Part shown: piece after piece, positions 48,463 through 56,993 of the stretch | Numbering within the stretch: position 1 is the first letter of the stretch | How the letters are laid out: every line of letters starts with the position of its first letter | Assembly (NCBI GenBank): GCA_035315345.1 | Contig: DATFYA010000193.1 | Location: forward strand, 53,726 to 117,725 | Reading direction: 5' to 3' | DNA: 64,000 nt | Source of the DNA: Candidatus Methylomirabilota bacterium | GTDB taxonomy: Bacteria; Methylomirabilota; Methylomirabilia; Rokubacteriales; CSP1-6 | Position numbers and translations under genes: made by a program | The notes under the pieces: generated by a model | Databases searched by the model: none | What the model was told of the DNA's origin: nothing | Seen by the model: only the letters and a program-made list of their open reading frames with translations

Positions 48463-49431
48463 TCATGGAATGAGGAGGATCTTGCCGGTCGTTTTCCGTC
48501 CCTCGAGCTGCCGGTGCGCCTCGGCGGCCTGCTCGAGCGGGAACTGGTGATCCACCCGGAGCTTGACCTTGCCTTCGCTGATCCAGCCGAGCAGCTCGTT
48601 CGAGCGCTGCATCAGCTCGTCGCGCGTGGCGATGTGGTGATTGAGGCTCGGCCGCGTCACGAACAGCGAGCCCCCCGCGTTGAGCCGCTGCAGGTCCAGT
48701 GGCGGCACCGGACCGCTGGCCGCCCCGAACAGGGCCATGAGGCCGCGCGGCCTCAGGCAGTTGAGCCCTTTGTCGAACGTGCTGGCCCCCACGCCGTCGT
48801 ACACCACGTCGACGCCGCGCCCGCCGGTCAGACGCTTCACCTCGGGCTCGAAGTCCTGCTTCGTGTACAGGATCACGTGATCGGCCCCCGCCGCCCTGGC
48901 CAGGGCCGCCTTCTCCTCGGTCGAGACTGTGCCGATCACGGTCGCCCCGCGCATCTTGGCCATCTGGCAGAGCAGCAGGCCCATGCCGCCGGCGGCGGCC
49001 TGGACCAGGACGGTCTCGCCCTTCTTGACCGGCCAGGTCGAGGTGACGAGGTAGTGGGCGGTGAGCCCTTGGAGCATGGCCGCCGCGCCGTCCTTGAACG
49101 TGAGCTTGCTCGGCAGCGCCACCAGACGGTCCGACGGCACGACGTGCATCTGGCTGTACGAGCCGATGATGCCGGTCCAGGCCACCCGATCGCCCACCTT
49201 CACGTCGGAGACCCCGGGCCCCACCGCGGTCACCGTGCCCGCTCCTTCCATGCCGGGCGTCAACGGCAGCGTCGCCTTGTAGGCGCCGGTGCGGAAGTAG
49301 ACGTCGATGTAGTTCACCCCGCAGGCCTCGAGCTTCACCTGCGCCTGCCCGGCCGCCGGAGTCGGGGCGGGCATCTCCTCCAGCTTCATGCTCTCGGGCC
49401 CGCCCGGAGCGTGCACGCGGATCGCCTTCAT
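48463..49431 (-). CDS. qor: NADPH:quinone oxidoreductase (zinc-free MDR family)
   Basis: 322 residues. 'KLEACGVNYIDVYFRTGAYK' is the quinone-oxidoreductase substrate loop, 'TPGMEGAGTVTAVGPGVSDV' the medium-chain dehydrogenase signature, 'VLVQAAAGGMGLLLCQMAKM' the NADPH-binding AxxGGxG site and 'VVYDGVGASTFDKGLNCL' the following strand. It reduces quinones by one or two electrons in the cytoplasm. It is 13 bases upstream of the thioredoxin-fold gene on the same strand and probably co-transcribed with it. Confidence 0.92.
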   Translation of the reverse strand: MKAIRVHAPGGPESMKLEEMPAPTPAAGQAQVKLEACGVNYIDVYFRTGAYKATLPLTPGMEGAGTVTAVGPGVSDVKVGDRVAWTGIIGSYSQMHVVPSDRLVALPSKLTFKDGAAAMLQGLTAHYLVTSTWPVKKGETVLVQAAAGGMGLLLCQMAKMRGATVIGTVSTEEKAALARAAGADHVILYTKQDFEPEVKRLTGGRGVDVVYDGVGASTFDKGLNCLRPRGLMALFGAASGPVPPLDLQRLNAGGSLFVTRPSLNHHIATRDELMQRSNELLGWISEGKVKLRVDHQFPLEQAAEAHRQLEGRKTTGKILLIP

Positions 49432-49444
49432 GGCTTCTCCTCCT

Positions 49445-49864
49445 TCAGACCTTCGATAGGGTGTGTAGCTCGCTGACCACGTCCTGACGCTCCACGAATC
49501 GCGCCAGCTCGTTCATGCGCTCGTCGAAGAACACGAACACCGGGATCGTGCGGTAGAGTCCCCGCTTCAGATACTGGTCCATCACGTCGGGGCTCTTGTC
49601 TCGAAGGAAGACCCGTACCTCGACGCCGGGCTCGCCCTCCACCAGCCGGGCCAGCGCCGGGAAGCTGTAGAGCGCGTCCCCGCACCAGTCCTCGGTGACG
49701 ATCAGGATCCGCAGTCCCGGGCCCAGCCGCCGCAGCGCCTCGCGATCCTCGTCCTCGATCGCGGCCTCGCGCATGACCCGCACGAACCGCTCCTTGTTCA
49801 CGCGCATCTGGTCGAGGTATTCGGCCACCGTCATGCCCTCCGCGAATCGCGCGGCGGTGATCAT
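49445..49864 (-). CDS. Thioredoxin-fold protein with WCGD site
   Basis: 139 residues from ATG 49864. 'MTVAEYLDQMRVNKERFVRV' forms the N-terminal helices. 'LRILIVTEDWCGDALYSFPA' is a thioredoxin-like strand and active-site loop with a single Cys (WCGD instead of WCxxC). 'VFLRDKSPDVMDQYLKRGLY' and 'IPVFVFFDERMNELARF' complete the fold, including the cis-Pro. With one Cys it is more likely to handle thiol adducts or act as a monothiol reductase. No export signal is visible. Confidence 0.82.
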   Translation of the reverse strand: MITAARFAEGMTVAEYLDQMRVNKERFVRVMREAAIEDEDREALRRLGPGLRILIVTEDWCGDALYSFPALARLVEGEPGVEVRVFLRDKSPDVMDQYLKRGLYRTIPVFVFFDERMNELARFVERQDVVSELHTLSKV

Positions 49865-49871
49865 CCGATGG

Positions 49872-50462
49872 CTAGCGCATCGACGCGAGGTCGACGGTGA
49901 ACTTGGCGACCACCTTGGCCTCCACGTCCCGCACCAGGAGCGTGACGGTCGCTTTGGGATCCACGCCCTCGGCCGAGAACACGTAGACACACCGGGCGGT
50001 GAACTGACCGTCGTCGCCGCGGAGCGCGGTCCGCTCGTTCTGGGCGAACGAGGCCTTGAGCTCCTGCTGCCGCGCGAGCAGCGTGGGGGCGTAGTATCGG
50101 GCGAAGTCGACGCGTCCTCCGCGGAGGGTCACCCAGAACACGAGCTTGCCTTCCTGGTCCTTCAGGACGGATTCGATGTCGCGAGGCTTCAGCTCCCGGT
50201 CCTGGAAGGCGGAGTTGCGCGCGGCCAGGGCCAGTCGATGAAACGGCGTCATGACCATGACCGCTTCGCCCGAGCCCCCGTTCACCCGCCATTCGCCGCC
50301 CCACTGATCGTCGATGACGCTGCGTCGTCCCGCACGCACTGCCTCGTCGCGATCCCGGGGCGTGAGGGCGAACAGTGCGGCGTCAACAGGAGCGGTGCAC
50401 GTGAGCGACAGGGCGGCGGCCATCGCCGAGCACCACCACCGGCATGAGCGAGCCCGCCTCAT
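49872..50462 (-). CDS. Secreted protein of unknown function
   Basis: 196 residues. A signal peptide with 'AMAAALSLTCTAPVDAALFA' precedes a mixed alpha/beta domain. Recognisable segments are 'EAVRAGRRSVIDDQWGGEWR', 'VMVMTPFHRLALAARNSAFQ' and 'DPKATVTLLVRDVEAKVVAK'. No family motif was recognised. It lies seven bases before the thioredoxin-fold gene and diverges from the Slp-like lipoprotein gene. A periplasmic location is the main inference. Confidence 0.65.
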   Translation of the reverse strand: MRRARSCRWWCSAMAAALSLTCTAPVDAALFALTPRDRDEAVRAGRRSVIDDQWGGEWRVNGGSGEAVMVMTPFHRLALAARNSAFQDRELKPRDIESVLKDQEGKLVFWVTLRGGRVDFARYYAPTLLARQQELKASFAQNERTALRGDDGQFTARCVYVFSAEGVDPKATVTLLVRDVEAKVVAKFTVDLASMR

Positions 50463-50521
50463 GTGGAGCGCATTGTAGCACAGCGGTTGCGGCCCTCCGG
50501 GACGGGCGGTATCGTCGCATC

Positions 50522-51055
50522 ATGTACCGGTGGCTCGTTCTCGCCGTGCTGCTGAGCGGCTGCGCCTCTGCCTTCCCGAAAGAGGTGATGAGCACGGTCA
50601 ACACCGCCGTCACCGTCGAGATGCTGCGCCCGGATCCCGTCGCGTTCAAGGGACAGCGGGTGATGGTGGGCGGGGATATCCTCTCCACCCAGCCCCGGAC
50701 CGATGAGACGGAGATCGAGCTGCTCGCCCGCCGGCTCGGCAGCGACGGCGCCCCGGACCGCGGCGACCAGTCGCCGGGTCGTCTGCTGCTCCGCTCCCCT
50801 GCGTTCCTCGATCCGGCGGTCTACGGCCAGGGGCGACGGGTTACCGTGATCGGCACCGTGTCCGGCGTGGAGGAGCGCAAGGTCGGCGACGTCCCCTATC
50901 GCTACCCGGTGATCCAGGTGGAGCGGATTCGGCTCTGGCCGAAGGACGTCACCCTGGGGTCCGACTACTATTATCCGTACGGCCCGTGGCCCTATTACGA
51001 CCCGTACTATTTCTGGCCCCGGCGGGGCTTCTACCCGTACGGCTGGTGGTGGTGA
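50522..51055 (+). CDS. Slp-family outer-membrane lipoprotein
   Basis: 177 residues from ATG 50522. The lipobox is 'VLAVLLSGC' (Cys14). 'FPKEVMSTVNTAVTVEMLRP' and 'AFKGQRVMVGGDILSTQPR' match the Slp/YeaY start, and 'GQGRRVTVIGTVSGVEERKV' the conserved OB-like strand. The last 30 residues are a Tyr/Trp/Pro-rich tail ('YYYPYGPWPYYDPYYF'), common in this family. It is anchored in the outer membrane inner leaflet; function in the family is unclear. Confidence 0.87.
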   Translation: MYRWLVLAVLLSGCASAFPKEVMSTVNTAVTVEMLRPDPVAFKGQRVMVGGDILSTQPRTDETEIELLARRLGSDGAPDRGDQSPGRLLLRSPAFLDPAVYGQGRRVTVIGTVSGVEERKVGDVPYRYPVIQVERIRLWPKDVTLGSDYYYPYGPWPYYDPYYFWPRRGFYPYGWWW

Positions 51056-51071
51056 CCGCGCGCGCGGGTCG

Positions 51072-52373
51072 CTACTTGCCGACCATCACCGAGTCGAACG
51101 TCGCGGGATCGAGGTAGCGCGCGGCCACTCGCTGCACGTCGGCGGCGGTGACCCGTCCGATGCGCTCCTTGTAGCGATCCGGATAGTCGAGCCCGAGCCC
51201 GCCCTCCTCCACCGCGGCCACGAAGCGGGCCACCTTGCCGGACGTGTCCAGCCGCAGCGGAAAGCTGCCGATGAGATACGACTTGGCCGAGTCCAGCTCC
51301 GCCGCGGTGACCGGCTCGCGCCCGATGCGGGCCATCTCATCGCGCACCAGCTGGACCGCCTGGGCCACCGCATCGTTGCGGGTCTGCAGCGACACCACGC
51401 ACGAGGAGCCGTAGCGGCCCGGCTGCACCGCCGCGTACACCGAATAGGCGAGCCCGCGCTCCTCGCGGACCCGCGTGTAGAGCCGCGAGGCGGAGCCCCC
51501 TCCCAGGATGTAGGCCGCGACCGAGAGCGGGAAGTAGTCCGGGTCGTCCTGCCGGATGGACGGTCGGCCCAGCAGCACGGTGGTCTGGCTCAGATCGCGC
51601 GTGATCCTCCGCGTCTCTGCGATCACCGGCGCGCCGGGCTTGGGAATCGGCGGCAGCGTCGCCGACGGGCTGGCCCAGCCGGCGAGACGCGACAGGAGGG
51701 CGGCGCGGATCTCGGCCACCGTGATGTCGCCCACCGCCACGATGACGGCGCCGTCGGGCCGGTAGTGGGCTCGGTAGAACTCCACGACCTGCTCCCGGGT
51801 GAGCGTGCCGACCGATTCGATGGTGCCGGCCGAGGGCCGGCCGTACGGATGACCGGGGAAGATCATGGGACCCAGCGCGCGTCCCGCCACCGTGCCCGGG
51901 CTCTGCTCCGACCGGCGCAGCCCGGCCTGGATCTCGCCGATCTTCCGGGTGACCTCGTCGGCGGGAAACGCCGGATGCAGCAGGACCTCCGCGAGCAGAT
52001 CGAGACCGAGCGGCAGGTCCTTCTTCAGCACCGAGAGGAAGAGGGTCGCGCCGTCACGGCCGGCGCCGGCCTCGAGGCTGCCCCCCACGAACTCGATGGC
52101 GCGGTCCAGCTCGGGACCGGACCGTCGCGTCGTGCCCCGCGTGATCGAGTCGGCGGTGAGGTTGGCCAGACCCAGCGCGTCGGCCGGATCGCGGACCGAG
52201 CCGCCCGGCACCGCGATCTGCAGAACCACGATCGGGACGGCCGGACGCTCCGCGACGAGCAGTACCGCGCCGCTCGGGAGGATCTCGCGATGGGCCAGCG
52301 GCGCCGTGGCCGCCGCCGGGACCGCGAGCAGCGCCGCGAGCAGGATCACTGCGGGCAGTCGTCTTGCTCTCAC
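51072..52373 (-). CDS. M16-family peptidase-like protein lacking the zinc site
   Basis: 433 residues from GTG 52373 with a signal peptide (VILLAALLAVPAAATA). 'EILPSGAVLLVAERPAVPIV' and 'DALGLANLTADSITRGTTRR' show the M16 start, but the zinc motif HxxEH is replaced by 'LANLTAD'. 'FPGHPYGRPSAGTIESVGTL' and 'VVEFYRAHYRPDGAVIVAVG' continue the fold. 'REERGLAYSVYAAVQPGRYG' is the substrate-contact segment. It is the non-catalytic partner of the adjacent active M16 protein, as in processing-peptidase pairs. Confidence 0.9.
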   Translation of the reverse strand: MRARRLPAVILLAALLAVPAAATAPLAHREILPSGAVLLVAERPAVPIVVLQIAVPGGSVRDPADALGLANLTADSITRGTTRRSGPELDRAIEFVGGSLEAGAGRDGATLFLSVLKKDLPLGLDLLAEVLLHPAFPADEVTRKIGEIQAGLRRSEQSPGTVAGRALGPMIFPGHPYGRPSAGTIESVGTLTREQVVEFYRAHYRPDGAVIVAVGDITVAEIRAALLSRLAGWASPSATLPPIPKPGAPVIAETRRITRDLSQTTVLLGRPSIRQDDPDYFPLSVAAYILGGGSASRLYTRVREERGLAYSVYAAVQPGRYGSSCVVSLQTRNDAVAQAVQLVRDEMARIGREPVTAAELDSAKSYLIGSFPLRLDTSGKVARFVAAVEEGGLGLDYPDRYKERIGRVTAADVQRVAARYLDPATFDSVMVGK

Positions 52374-52392
52374 GGTCGGCTCCCAGCCGGGC

Positions 52393-53757
52393 TCACCGGG
52401 CCGGCGCGGCGGCCGGAGGCACCGGGAGCAGGATCGACACGTTCTTGCGGTCGACCGGGAAGTAGGTGCGCGCGACCCGTTGCAGATCCGCGGGGCTCAC
52501 CGCCCGCAGCCTCGGGAGGTAGTCCTCGAGGAGGCGCCAGGACCCGAGGATCTCGAAGCGGCCGAGTACCGAGGCGCGGGAGAACACCGAATCCTGCTGC
52601 CAGACGAACGAGGCCTCGATCTGGTTGCGCGCCCGCTCCAGCTCCTCCGCGGGCACCGGCTCCTGCTTGAGCCGCTCGACCTCGTCGAGCAGCGCCTGCT
52701 CGACCGACTCCGGGGTGTGGTCGGGCAGCGGGGTCGCGTAGAACCAGAACAGCGACGGATCGATCGAGGAGTACGAGTATTCCCCGCCCGCTCCCAGCAC
52801 GATGCGCTTGTCGTACACGAGCCGCCGGTAGAGACGGGAGGCGCGGCCCTCCGACAGCAGCTGCGAGAGCAGCTCCAGCGCGGGGGCATCCGGCGAGGTG
52901 TAGTTGGGCACGTGCCAGGCGATGTTCACGACCGGGAGCTGCGCGCCCTCCTTGCGCAGCAGCAGCCGCCGCTCGTCGATCTGCGGGGGCTCGACCGCGG
53001 TCACCGCGGGCGGGGCCGTTCCGCGCGGGATCGCCCCGAAATACTGCCGCACCCGCGCCAGCACGTTGGCGGCCTTCACGTTGCCCACCACGGTCAGGAC
53101 CGCGTTGTTCGGCCGGTAGTAGGTGTCGTAGAAGGCGCGCAGCTCGGTGGCGTTGATGCGCTCGATGTCGGCCATCCAGCCGATGGTGGGCCAGTGATAC
53201 GGGCTCGCCTTGAAGGCCAGCGAGCTCATCGCCTCGTACACGGCGCCGTCCGGATCGTCCTCGCTCCGCATGCGGCGCTCTTCCAGGACCACCTTGCGCT
53301 CGGAGTCGATCTCCGCGGGATCCAGCAGCAGGTTCCGCATCCGATCGGCCTCGATCTGCAGAATCAGGTCCAGACGATCGGCCGCGATGTTGGTGTAGTA
53401 GCCGGTCATGTCCTTGGTGGTGAACGCATTCTCTCGCCCGCCGCTCTGCTCGATGAGCCGGGAGATCTCGCCGCGCCCGCGCGTGGGCGTGCCCTTGAAC
53501 ATGAGGTGCTCGAGGAAGTGGGCGAGGCCCGTCGCGCCCGGCCGCTCGTTGCGCGAGCCGACGCGATACAGGATCTGCACGGCCACGATCGGGTTGCGCG
53601 AATCCTCCTGCACGAGCAGGCGGAGCCCGTTGTCGAGCGTGGCCTCGATGACCTGGAGCTTCACCGGCGGGGGCGTCGAGCCGGCCGGCTGGGCGAGAGC
53701 GGTTGCGGTGATGCCGAGGGAGAAGACGAGAGCCAACAGCCCGGAGACGCGAATCAT
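52393..53757 (-). CDS. M16-family zinc peptidase (catalytic subunit)
   Basis: 454 residues from ATG 53757; a longer frame upstream is the shadow of the glycosylase gene. After a signal peptide (LLALVFSLGITATALAQ), 'GATGLAHFLEHLMFKGTPTR' carries the inverted zinc motif HFLEH. 'DSERKVVLEERRMRSEDDPD' has the third ligand Glu. 'YHWPTIGWMADIERINATEL' and 'FYDTYYRPNNAVLTVVGNVK' are typical. It is a periplasmic metalloprotease that probably pairs with the zinc-less protein encoded 19 bases downstream. Confidence 0.93.
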   Translation of the reverse strand: MIRVSGLLALVFSLGITATALAQPAGSTPPPVKLQVIEATLDNGLRLLVQEDSRNPIVAVQILYRVGSRNERPGATGLAHFLEHLMFKGTPTRGRGEISRLIEQSGGRENAFTTKDMTGYYTNIAADRLDLILQIEADRMRNLLLDPAEIDSERKVVLEERRMRSEDDPDGAVYEAMSSLAFKASPYHWPTIGWMADIERINATELRAFYDTYYRPNNAVLTVVGNVKAANVLARVRQYFGAIPRGTAPPAVTAVEPPQIDERRLLLRKEGAQLPVVNIAWHVPNYTSPDAPALELLSQLLSEGRASRLYRRLVYDKRIVLGAGGEYSYSSIDPSLFWFYATPLPDHTPESVEQALLDEVERLKQEPVPAEELERARNQIEASFVWQQDSVFSRASVLGRFEILGSWRLLEDYLPRLRAVSPADLQRVARTYFPVDRKNVSILLPVPPAAAPAR

Positions 53758-53804
53758 GGCGACATGGTAGCACCCCGCCGCGCCGGCGGTGCGCCGGCCC
53801 GGTC

Positions 53805-54509
53805 CTAGGCGCGCTGGGCCAGACCTCGCGCCCGGGCGAAGACCGAGCGCAGCATCGTGCGGGTGAGCTTGCCGGTGAAGGTGTTCTGCTGGCTGGGATG
53901 AAAGGTGCCGAGCAGGACGATCCCGTCGTCGGGCAGCCGAACCTCCGCGCCGTGTCCGAAGCGGGGCAGCGGACGCGGGAGCCCGAGCCCGCGCGCCGGG
54001 CGGCTCCGCAGGTACGCGTCCCACCCGATCTTGCCCAGCGCGACCACGATCCGCACGCGCGACAGCAGGCGCAGCTCCTCCAGCAGGAACGGCTGGCACC
54101 GCTTCATCTCCGCGATCGTCGGCTTGTTGGCCGGCGGAGCGCACCTGGCGGTCGCCGTGATGTAGGCGTCGATCAGCTCGAGCCCATCGCCGGCGTGGGT
54201 CGACGTGGGCTGGCTCGCCATGCCGACCTCGTGGAGCGCCCGGAACAGCCAGTCGCCGCTGCGGTCGCCCGTGAACATGCGTCCGGTGCGGTTGCCGCCG
54301 TGCGCCGCGGGGGCCAGCCCGACCAGCAGCACGCGCGCCGCGGGATCACCGAATCCGGGGAGCGGACGGGCCCAGTAGTCCTGTCCGGCATAACGCGGCG
54401 GCGGGTGCAGGGCGACGAGCTCGCGATGGCGGACGAGTCGTGGACAGCGACGGCAGGCGACGATGCGTCGGGCGAGGTCGAGGAGGCCGGACTCAGCGGA
54501 GGCGCTGAT
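53805..54509 (-). CDS. Uracil-DNA glycosylase, family 4/5 type; start codon unclear
   Basis: About 234 residues. Required iron-sulphur cysteines are visible in '[16 protein letters not shown]' and later '[20 protein letters not shown]'. The active-site loop is '[20 protein letters not shown]', the uracil pocket 'GTFHPSQQN', and '[13 protein letters not shown]' the core strand. The first standard start (GTG 54332) would remove the first two cysteines, so translation must begin earlier. No ATG, GTG or TTG lies in frame there; ATC at 54509 gives the usual family length. The gene would then overlap the end of 54493-54825. The protein removes uracil from DNA. Confidence 0.78.
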   Translation of the reverse strand: MSASAESGLLDLARRIVACRRCPRLVRHRELVALHPPPRYAGQDYWARPLPGFGDPAARVLLVGLAPAAHGGNRTGRMFTGDRSGDWLFRALHEVGMASQPTSTHAGDGLELIDAYITATARCAPPANKPTIAEMKRCQPFLLEELRLLSRVRIVVALGKIGWDAYLRSRPARGLGLPRPLPRFGHGAEVRLPDDGIVLLGTFHPSQQNTFTGKLTRTMLRSVFARARGLAQRA

Positions 54510-54825
54510 TGGCGGCCTTGGATCCGTTGTCCGGCGCGACCCAGGGGCCGGGGCTGCGGACGAAGCGCTGGCCGTCCCAGTAGCCGAATGTCGTCGGCCC
54601 GGACTGAGACGAAGAGCTGCCGCCCTTGCCCTTCTGCCGGCCCGGCGTGCTGGGAGCGGGCGCGCCGCCGTACTTCTGCGATGGCATGGACGGGCCGTGA
54701 GGAATGCCGTAGCCGCCGCCCATGCCGGGGCCGGCCGCGTCGACCGGGCGGGCGGCCGCGAGCACGACCCCGATCGAGCCGACCAGGACAGCCACCGACG
54801 CGAGCCCCCGCTGCACCCTGCCCAT
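54493..54825 (-). CDS. Small secreted protein, unknown function
   Basis: 110 residues. A signal peptide ([20 protein letters not shown]) precedes a Gly/Pro/Ser-rich low-complexity stretch ('[17 protein letters not shown]') and a short aromatic motif '[19 protein letters not shown]'. The last 17 bases overlap the proposed beginning of the uracil-DNA glycosylase. No known family was recognised. The Gly-rich make-up and short length fit a periplasmic or surface peptide. Confidence 0.6.
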   Translation of the reverse strand: MGRVQRGLASVAVLVGSIGVVLAAARPVDAAGPGMGGGYGIPHGPSMPSQKYGGAPAPSTPGRQKGKGGSSSSQSGPTTFGYWDGQRFVRSPGPWVAPDNGSKAANQRLR

Positions 54826-54896
54826 GGCCGCTAGGATACACCACCTGGTCTCGCGTGGGCAGACGGCCGGGGCGGTGGCAGTGCTACCCTGGGGTC

Positions 54897-55766
54897 GTGC
54901 GTCCGACCGCCCGGGTTCCCGCGCTCATCGTGCACGGCGGAGCCGGCGCGGATCCCGGTGGCCGGGACGAATTGCGGTCGGGCATTCGCGACGCGACCGC
55001 CGCCGGCTGGCGAGCCCTGGACGAGGGCGGGACCGCCCTCGACGCCGTCGAGACCGCCGTCCGCCGCCTGGAGGACCACCCGCGGTTCAATGCCGGGCGC
55101 GGCTCCGTGCTGACCAGCGCCGGGACCGTGGAGGCCGACGCCGCCATCATGGAAGGCGACAGGCTCCGCAACGGGGCGGTCGGCGCCGTCTCCGGAGTTC
55201 CGAATCCGGTGACGCTCGCCCGCCGCATCCTGGACGACGGCCGGCATTCCTTCTTCGTGGGTCCAGGCGCGCTCGCTCGAGCCCGCGAGCTCGGCGTGCC
55301 TCTCTGCGACCCGACCGCCCTGGTGACCGAGCATCAGCGCCGCCGCCTCGCCACCCTGCAGGCCGGAACCGTCGGCGCGGTGGCGCTGGATCGATTCGGC
55401 ACGATCGCCGCGGCCACGTCCACCGGCGGCACCGCGGGCAAGGCACCCGGGCGCGTCGGAGACAGCCCGCTGATCGGCTGCGGCACGTACGCCGAGAGCA
55501 CGCTGGGCGGCGTCTCCTGCACCGGCGACGGCGAGGCGATCATCCGGGTCGTCCTCGCCCGGCGCACGCTCGAGATCCTGAAATCGGTGGGCGATCCCGC
55601 GCACGCCTGCGAGGTGGCGCTGAGCGTCCTCGTCGAGGAGGGGCTGGGCCAGGGGGGCCTGATCCTGCTCGACTGGCGCGGGCGCATGGGCTGGGCGCGG
55701 TCGACCGCCCTCATGCCGGTCGGACTCATGTCCCCCCGTCACGCCGAGCCGGAGCTGCCCTTCTGA
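54897..55766 (+). CDS. Isoaspartyl peptidase/L-asparaginase (Ntn hydrolase)
   Basis: 289 residues from GTG 54897. 'PALIVHGGAGADPGGRDELR' is the family start, and 'HPRFNAGRGSVLTSAGTVEA' a substrate-binding region. Self-cleavage should occur before the Thr of 'QAGTVGAVALDRFGTIAAAT', and 'STGGTAGKAPGRVGDSPLIG' forms the active site. 'VSCTGDGEAIIRVVLAR' follows. The protein degrades isoaspartyl dipeptides and asparagine in the cytoplasm. Its stop overlaps the start of the threonine dehydratase gene. Confidence 0.9.
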   Translation: MRPTARVPALIVHGGAGADPGGRDELRSGIRDATAAGWRALDEGGTALDAVETAVRRLEDHPRFNAGRGSVLTSAGTVEADAAIMEGDRLRNGAVGAVSGVPNPVTLARRILDDGRHSFFVGPGALARARELGVPLCDPTALVTEHQRRRLATLQAGTVGAVALDRFGTIAAATSTGGTAGKAPGRVGDSPLIGCGTYAESTLGGVSCTGDGEAIIRVVLARRTLEILKSVGDPAHACEVALSVLVEEGLGQGGLILLDWRGRMGWARSTALMPVGLMSPRHAEPELPF

Positions 55767-56980
55767 TGATCGACGTCGCCGACATCCGGGAGGCCGCGAA
55801 GCGCATCGCCGGCACGATCACCGAGACCCCCTGCCCCTACTCGGAGACACTCTCCGAGCTCACCGGGGCGCGCGTCTTCGTCAAGCTGGAGAATCTGCAG
55901 ATGACCGGCTCGTTCAAGGAGCGTGGCGCGGCGAACCTGCTGCTCCAGCTCTCGCCGGCCGAGCGCCGCCGGGGCGTGATCGCGGCCAGCGCGGGCAACC
56001 ACGGCCTCGCCGTCGCCTTCCACGCCGCCCGCCTCGGCATCGCGGCGGTCATCGTGATGCCGGAATGGGCGCCGCTCGCCAAGGTCACCGCGGCGCGCCG
56101 GCACGGCGCCGAGGTGGTGCTCCACGGCGAGAACTTCGACGAGGCCTACGTCCGCGCGCGCGAGATCGAGGCCGCGCGCCACCTGGTCTTCGTGCATCCC
56201 TTCGACGACGATCGGGTGATCGCCGGCCAGGGCACCATCGGGCTCGAGATGATCGCGCAGGTGCCGGGGCTCGACGCGGTGCTGGTGCCGGTGGGCGGGG
56301 GCGGGCTCATCGGCGGGGTGGCGGTCGCGGTCAAGGCGACCCGGCCGTCGGCGACCGTCATCGGCGTGCAGGCACACGAGGTGGCGGCGATGACCGCGGC
56401 GATCTCGGCGGGCGATCGGGTCACGGTGCCGGCCGCCACCACGATTGCCGACGGCATCGCGGTGCGCCGGGTCGGCGCCCACACCTTCGATCTGGCGCGC
56501 CGTCACGTCGACGGGCTGGTGACCGTGACCGAGGAGGAGATCGCCAACGCGATCCTCCTGCTGCTGGAGATCGAGAAGACGGTGGTGGAGGGCGCGGGCG
56601 CGGTGGCGCTCGCCGCCCTCGCCAACGGGCGCGTGGACCTCGAGGGCAAGCGCGTGGGGCTGGTCCTCTCCGGCGGCAACATCGACGTCAACGTGATCGC
56701 CCGCGTGATCGAGCGCGGCCTGGTCAAGGACGGCCGGCTCGTGCGCCTCCGCGTGCATCTGCGGGATCGCCCCGGATCGCTCAGCCGGCTCACCGCGCTG
56801 CTCGCGGCGGATCGGGCCAACGTGCTGCACATCGAGCACGACCGCGCGTTCTCGCGCGCCCCGGTGGGCGACAGCGAGGTCGAGGTGACGCTCGAGACCT
56901 CCGGCCCCGACCAGATCGCCACGATCAAGCGTCACCTCGCCGAGGCCGGCTACTCGGCCGAGGAGGTCGCGCCCACCTGA
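55766..56980 (+). CDS. ilvA: Threonine/serine dehydratase with C-terminal ACT domain
   Basis: 404 residues from ATG 55766. The PLP Lys is in 'LENLQMTGSFKERGAANLL', 'SAGNHGLAVAFHAARLGIAA' follows, and the glycine loop is 'VLVPVGGGGLIGGVAVAVKA'. 'VEGAGAVALAALANGRVDLE' and 'LVLSGGNIDVNVIARVIERG' match the short IlvA/TdcB form. The last 75 residues ('RLVRLRVHLRDRPGSLSRLT') form an ACT domain. The enzyme turns threonine into 2-oxobutanoate and ammonia, feeding isoleucine synthesis or catabolism. Confidence 0.92.
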   Translation: MIDVADIREAAKRIAGTITETPCPYSETLSELTGARVFVKLENLQMTGSFKERGAANLLLQLSPAERRRGVIAASAGNHGLAVAFHAARLGIAAVIVMPEWAPLAKVTAARRHGAEVVLHGENFDEAYVRAREIEAARHLVFVHPFDDDRVIAGQGTIGLEMIAQVPGLDAVLVPVGGGGLIGGVAVAVKATRPSATVIGVQAHEVAAMTAAISAGDRVTVPAATTIADGIAVRRVGAHTFDLARRHVDGLVTVTEEEIANAILLLLEIEKTVVEGAGAVALAALANGRVDLEGKRVGLVLSGGNIDVNVIARVIERGLVKDGRLVRLRVHLRDRPGSLSRLTALLAADRANVLHIEHDRAFSRAPVGDSEVEVTLETSGPDQIATIKRHLAEAGYSAEEVAPT

Positions 56981-56993
56981 CCCGGCCGCCGCG

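Noticed and set aside
52370..53773. Long minus-strand open frame over the active M16 gene.
   Set aside because: It is composed of Arg/Gly/Ala-rich sequence in a second frame of the M16 gene, which itself has a signal peptide and zinc motif.
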